The notes beneath the pieces are model-generated. The model saw only the letters and a program-made list of their open reading frames with translations. It was not told the origin of the DNA and did no database searches. The translations under genes and the position numbers were made by a program. A DNA stretch of 57,918 bases. Origin: Verrucomicrobiota bacterium (lineage in GTDB: Bacteria; Verrucomicrobiota; Verrucomicrobiia; Limisphaerales; JAHDYP01). Positions 57,726 through 57,918 of this stretch are shown here, piece by piece (within the stretch, counting starts at the first letter, position 1; each line of letters opens with the position of its first letter). The stretch covers positions 1 through 57,918 of the forward strand of contig JAHDYP010000026.1 in NCBI GenBank assembly GCA_023383055.1. The letters run 5' to 3'.

Positions 57726-57918
57726 TCAAGGGCGCCGCAGGGTATCGTCCAGGCCCCAGATCCACATTTCGCCGGGCTGGTCCGGTCCGGAGTAAGTGGC
57801 GACGAGACCTCGGATGTTCCGGGCGATCAGTTCGTCGAGTTGCGCGGGATCGAGGCCGGGATCGAGGTGGGTATCGAACAAAAACTCCTCGTAGAAATTG
57901 TGGTGGCCGGGGTGATAG
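57726..57918 (-). CDS. 3' end of a gene cut by the window edge
   Basis: The last 63 codons of a minus-strand gene, ending in TGA at 57728-57726. The frame reads YHPGHHNFYEEFLFDTHLDP, GLDPAQLDELIARNIRGLVA, TYSGPDQPGEMWIWGLDD, TLRRP. The composition and even codon use look like a real protein end. I do not recognise the family. Confidence 0.55.
   Translation of the reverse strand, partial: YHPGHHNFYEEFLFDTHLDPGLDPAQLDELIARNIRGLVATYSGPDQPGEMWIWGLDDTLRRP

Overview
The window is high-GC DNA (roughly 60-65% by eye) and is most likely chromosomal DNA of a Verrucomicrobiota-type bacterium (PVC superphylum). The reasons are the combination of DUF1080 proteins, Tat-exported Gfo/Idh/MocA and mannonate-dehydratase-like enzymes, DUF1501, DUF3472, DUF5009-type acyltransferase, HzsA-like multihaem proteins, verrucomicrobial-type prepilins and giant secreted PKD/RHS proteins. 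No rRNA, tRNA, CRISPR array, insertion sequence or replication origin was recognised. The taxonomic call is inference from gene content.

Layout. (1) 1-2.8 kb: a run of small same-strand genes separated by three copies of a ~72-bp imperfectly palindromic repeat and one long hairpin, ending in a decayed toxin-antitoxin module. It looks like an integron cassette array seen without its integrase. (2) 2.9-6.8 kb, minus strand: DUF1080 / BASS-type symporter / Tat-exported ManD-like enolase, an operon with two 4-nt overlaps. (3) 6.9-11.8 kb: a lipoprotein, then a TatT-TatP-TatQM TRAP transporter. (4) 11.8-17.1 kb: frameshifted GH78 alpha-L-rhamnosidase, remnants of a SWIM-helicase and of a four-helix-bundle gene, and an intact DUF5009-type membrane acyltransferase. 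(5) 17.2-27.5 kb: a 3375-residue PKD/cadherin/beta-propeller/YD-repeat RHS protein with an unrecognised C-terminal domain, directly followed by a 70-residue zinc-ribbon protein (candidate immunity gene). (6) 27.9-30.8 kb: alpha/beta hydrolase, truncated FG-GAP protein, beheaded HigB plus HigA, and an AbiEii-type nucleotidyltransferase pair. (7) 30.9-38.7 kb: Gfo/Idh/MocA oxidoreductase, GDSL-DUF1080 fusion, XRE-cupin regulator divergent from tdh-kbl (threonine to glycine), a TRIC-type channel and a DUF3472 protein. (8) 38.7-41.5 kb: a second nucleotidyltransferase pair, a lipoprotein, a DUF1501 remnant and a type IV-like prepilin with a clear terminator. (9) 41.5-48.5 kb: a 1902-residue secreted protein containing a perfect-looking 438-bp internal duplication, and a PQQ-propeller protein. 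(10) 48.8-57.9 kb: a PIN-domain remnant, a 1772-residue exonuclease-RecQ-UvrD fusion helicase, an HzsA-like F5/8C-propeller-cytochrome c protein, repeat-rich non-coding DNA and the 3' end of a gene cut by the window edge.

How it fits together. The intact genes describe a heterotroph that takes apart complex, rhamnose-containing or oxidised sugars (GH78, DUF1080, ManD-like, Gfo/Idh/MocA, symporter, TRAP transporter, acyltransferase), with a separate threonine-catabolism locus. Between these lie small accessory islands dominated by toxin-antitoxin, polymorphic-toxin and DNA-repair or defence-type genes, many broken by single-base frameshifts, nonsense codons or internal deletions. The most unusual elements are the cassette-like array at the left edge, the giant RHS protein with its translationally coupled zinc-ribbon partner, the triple-activity helicase and the two small-ORF/nucleotidyltransferase pairs.
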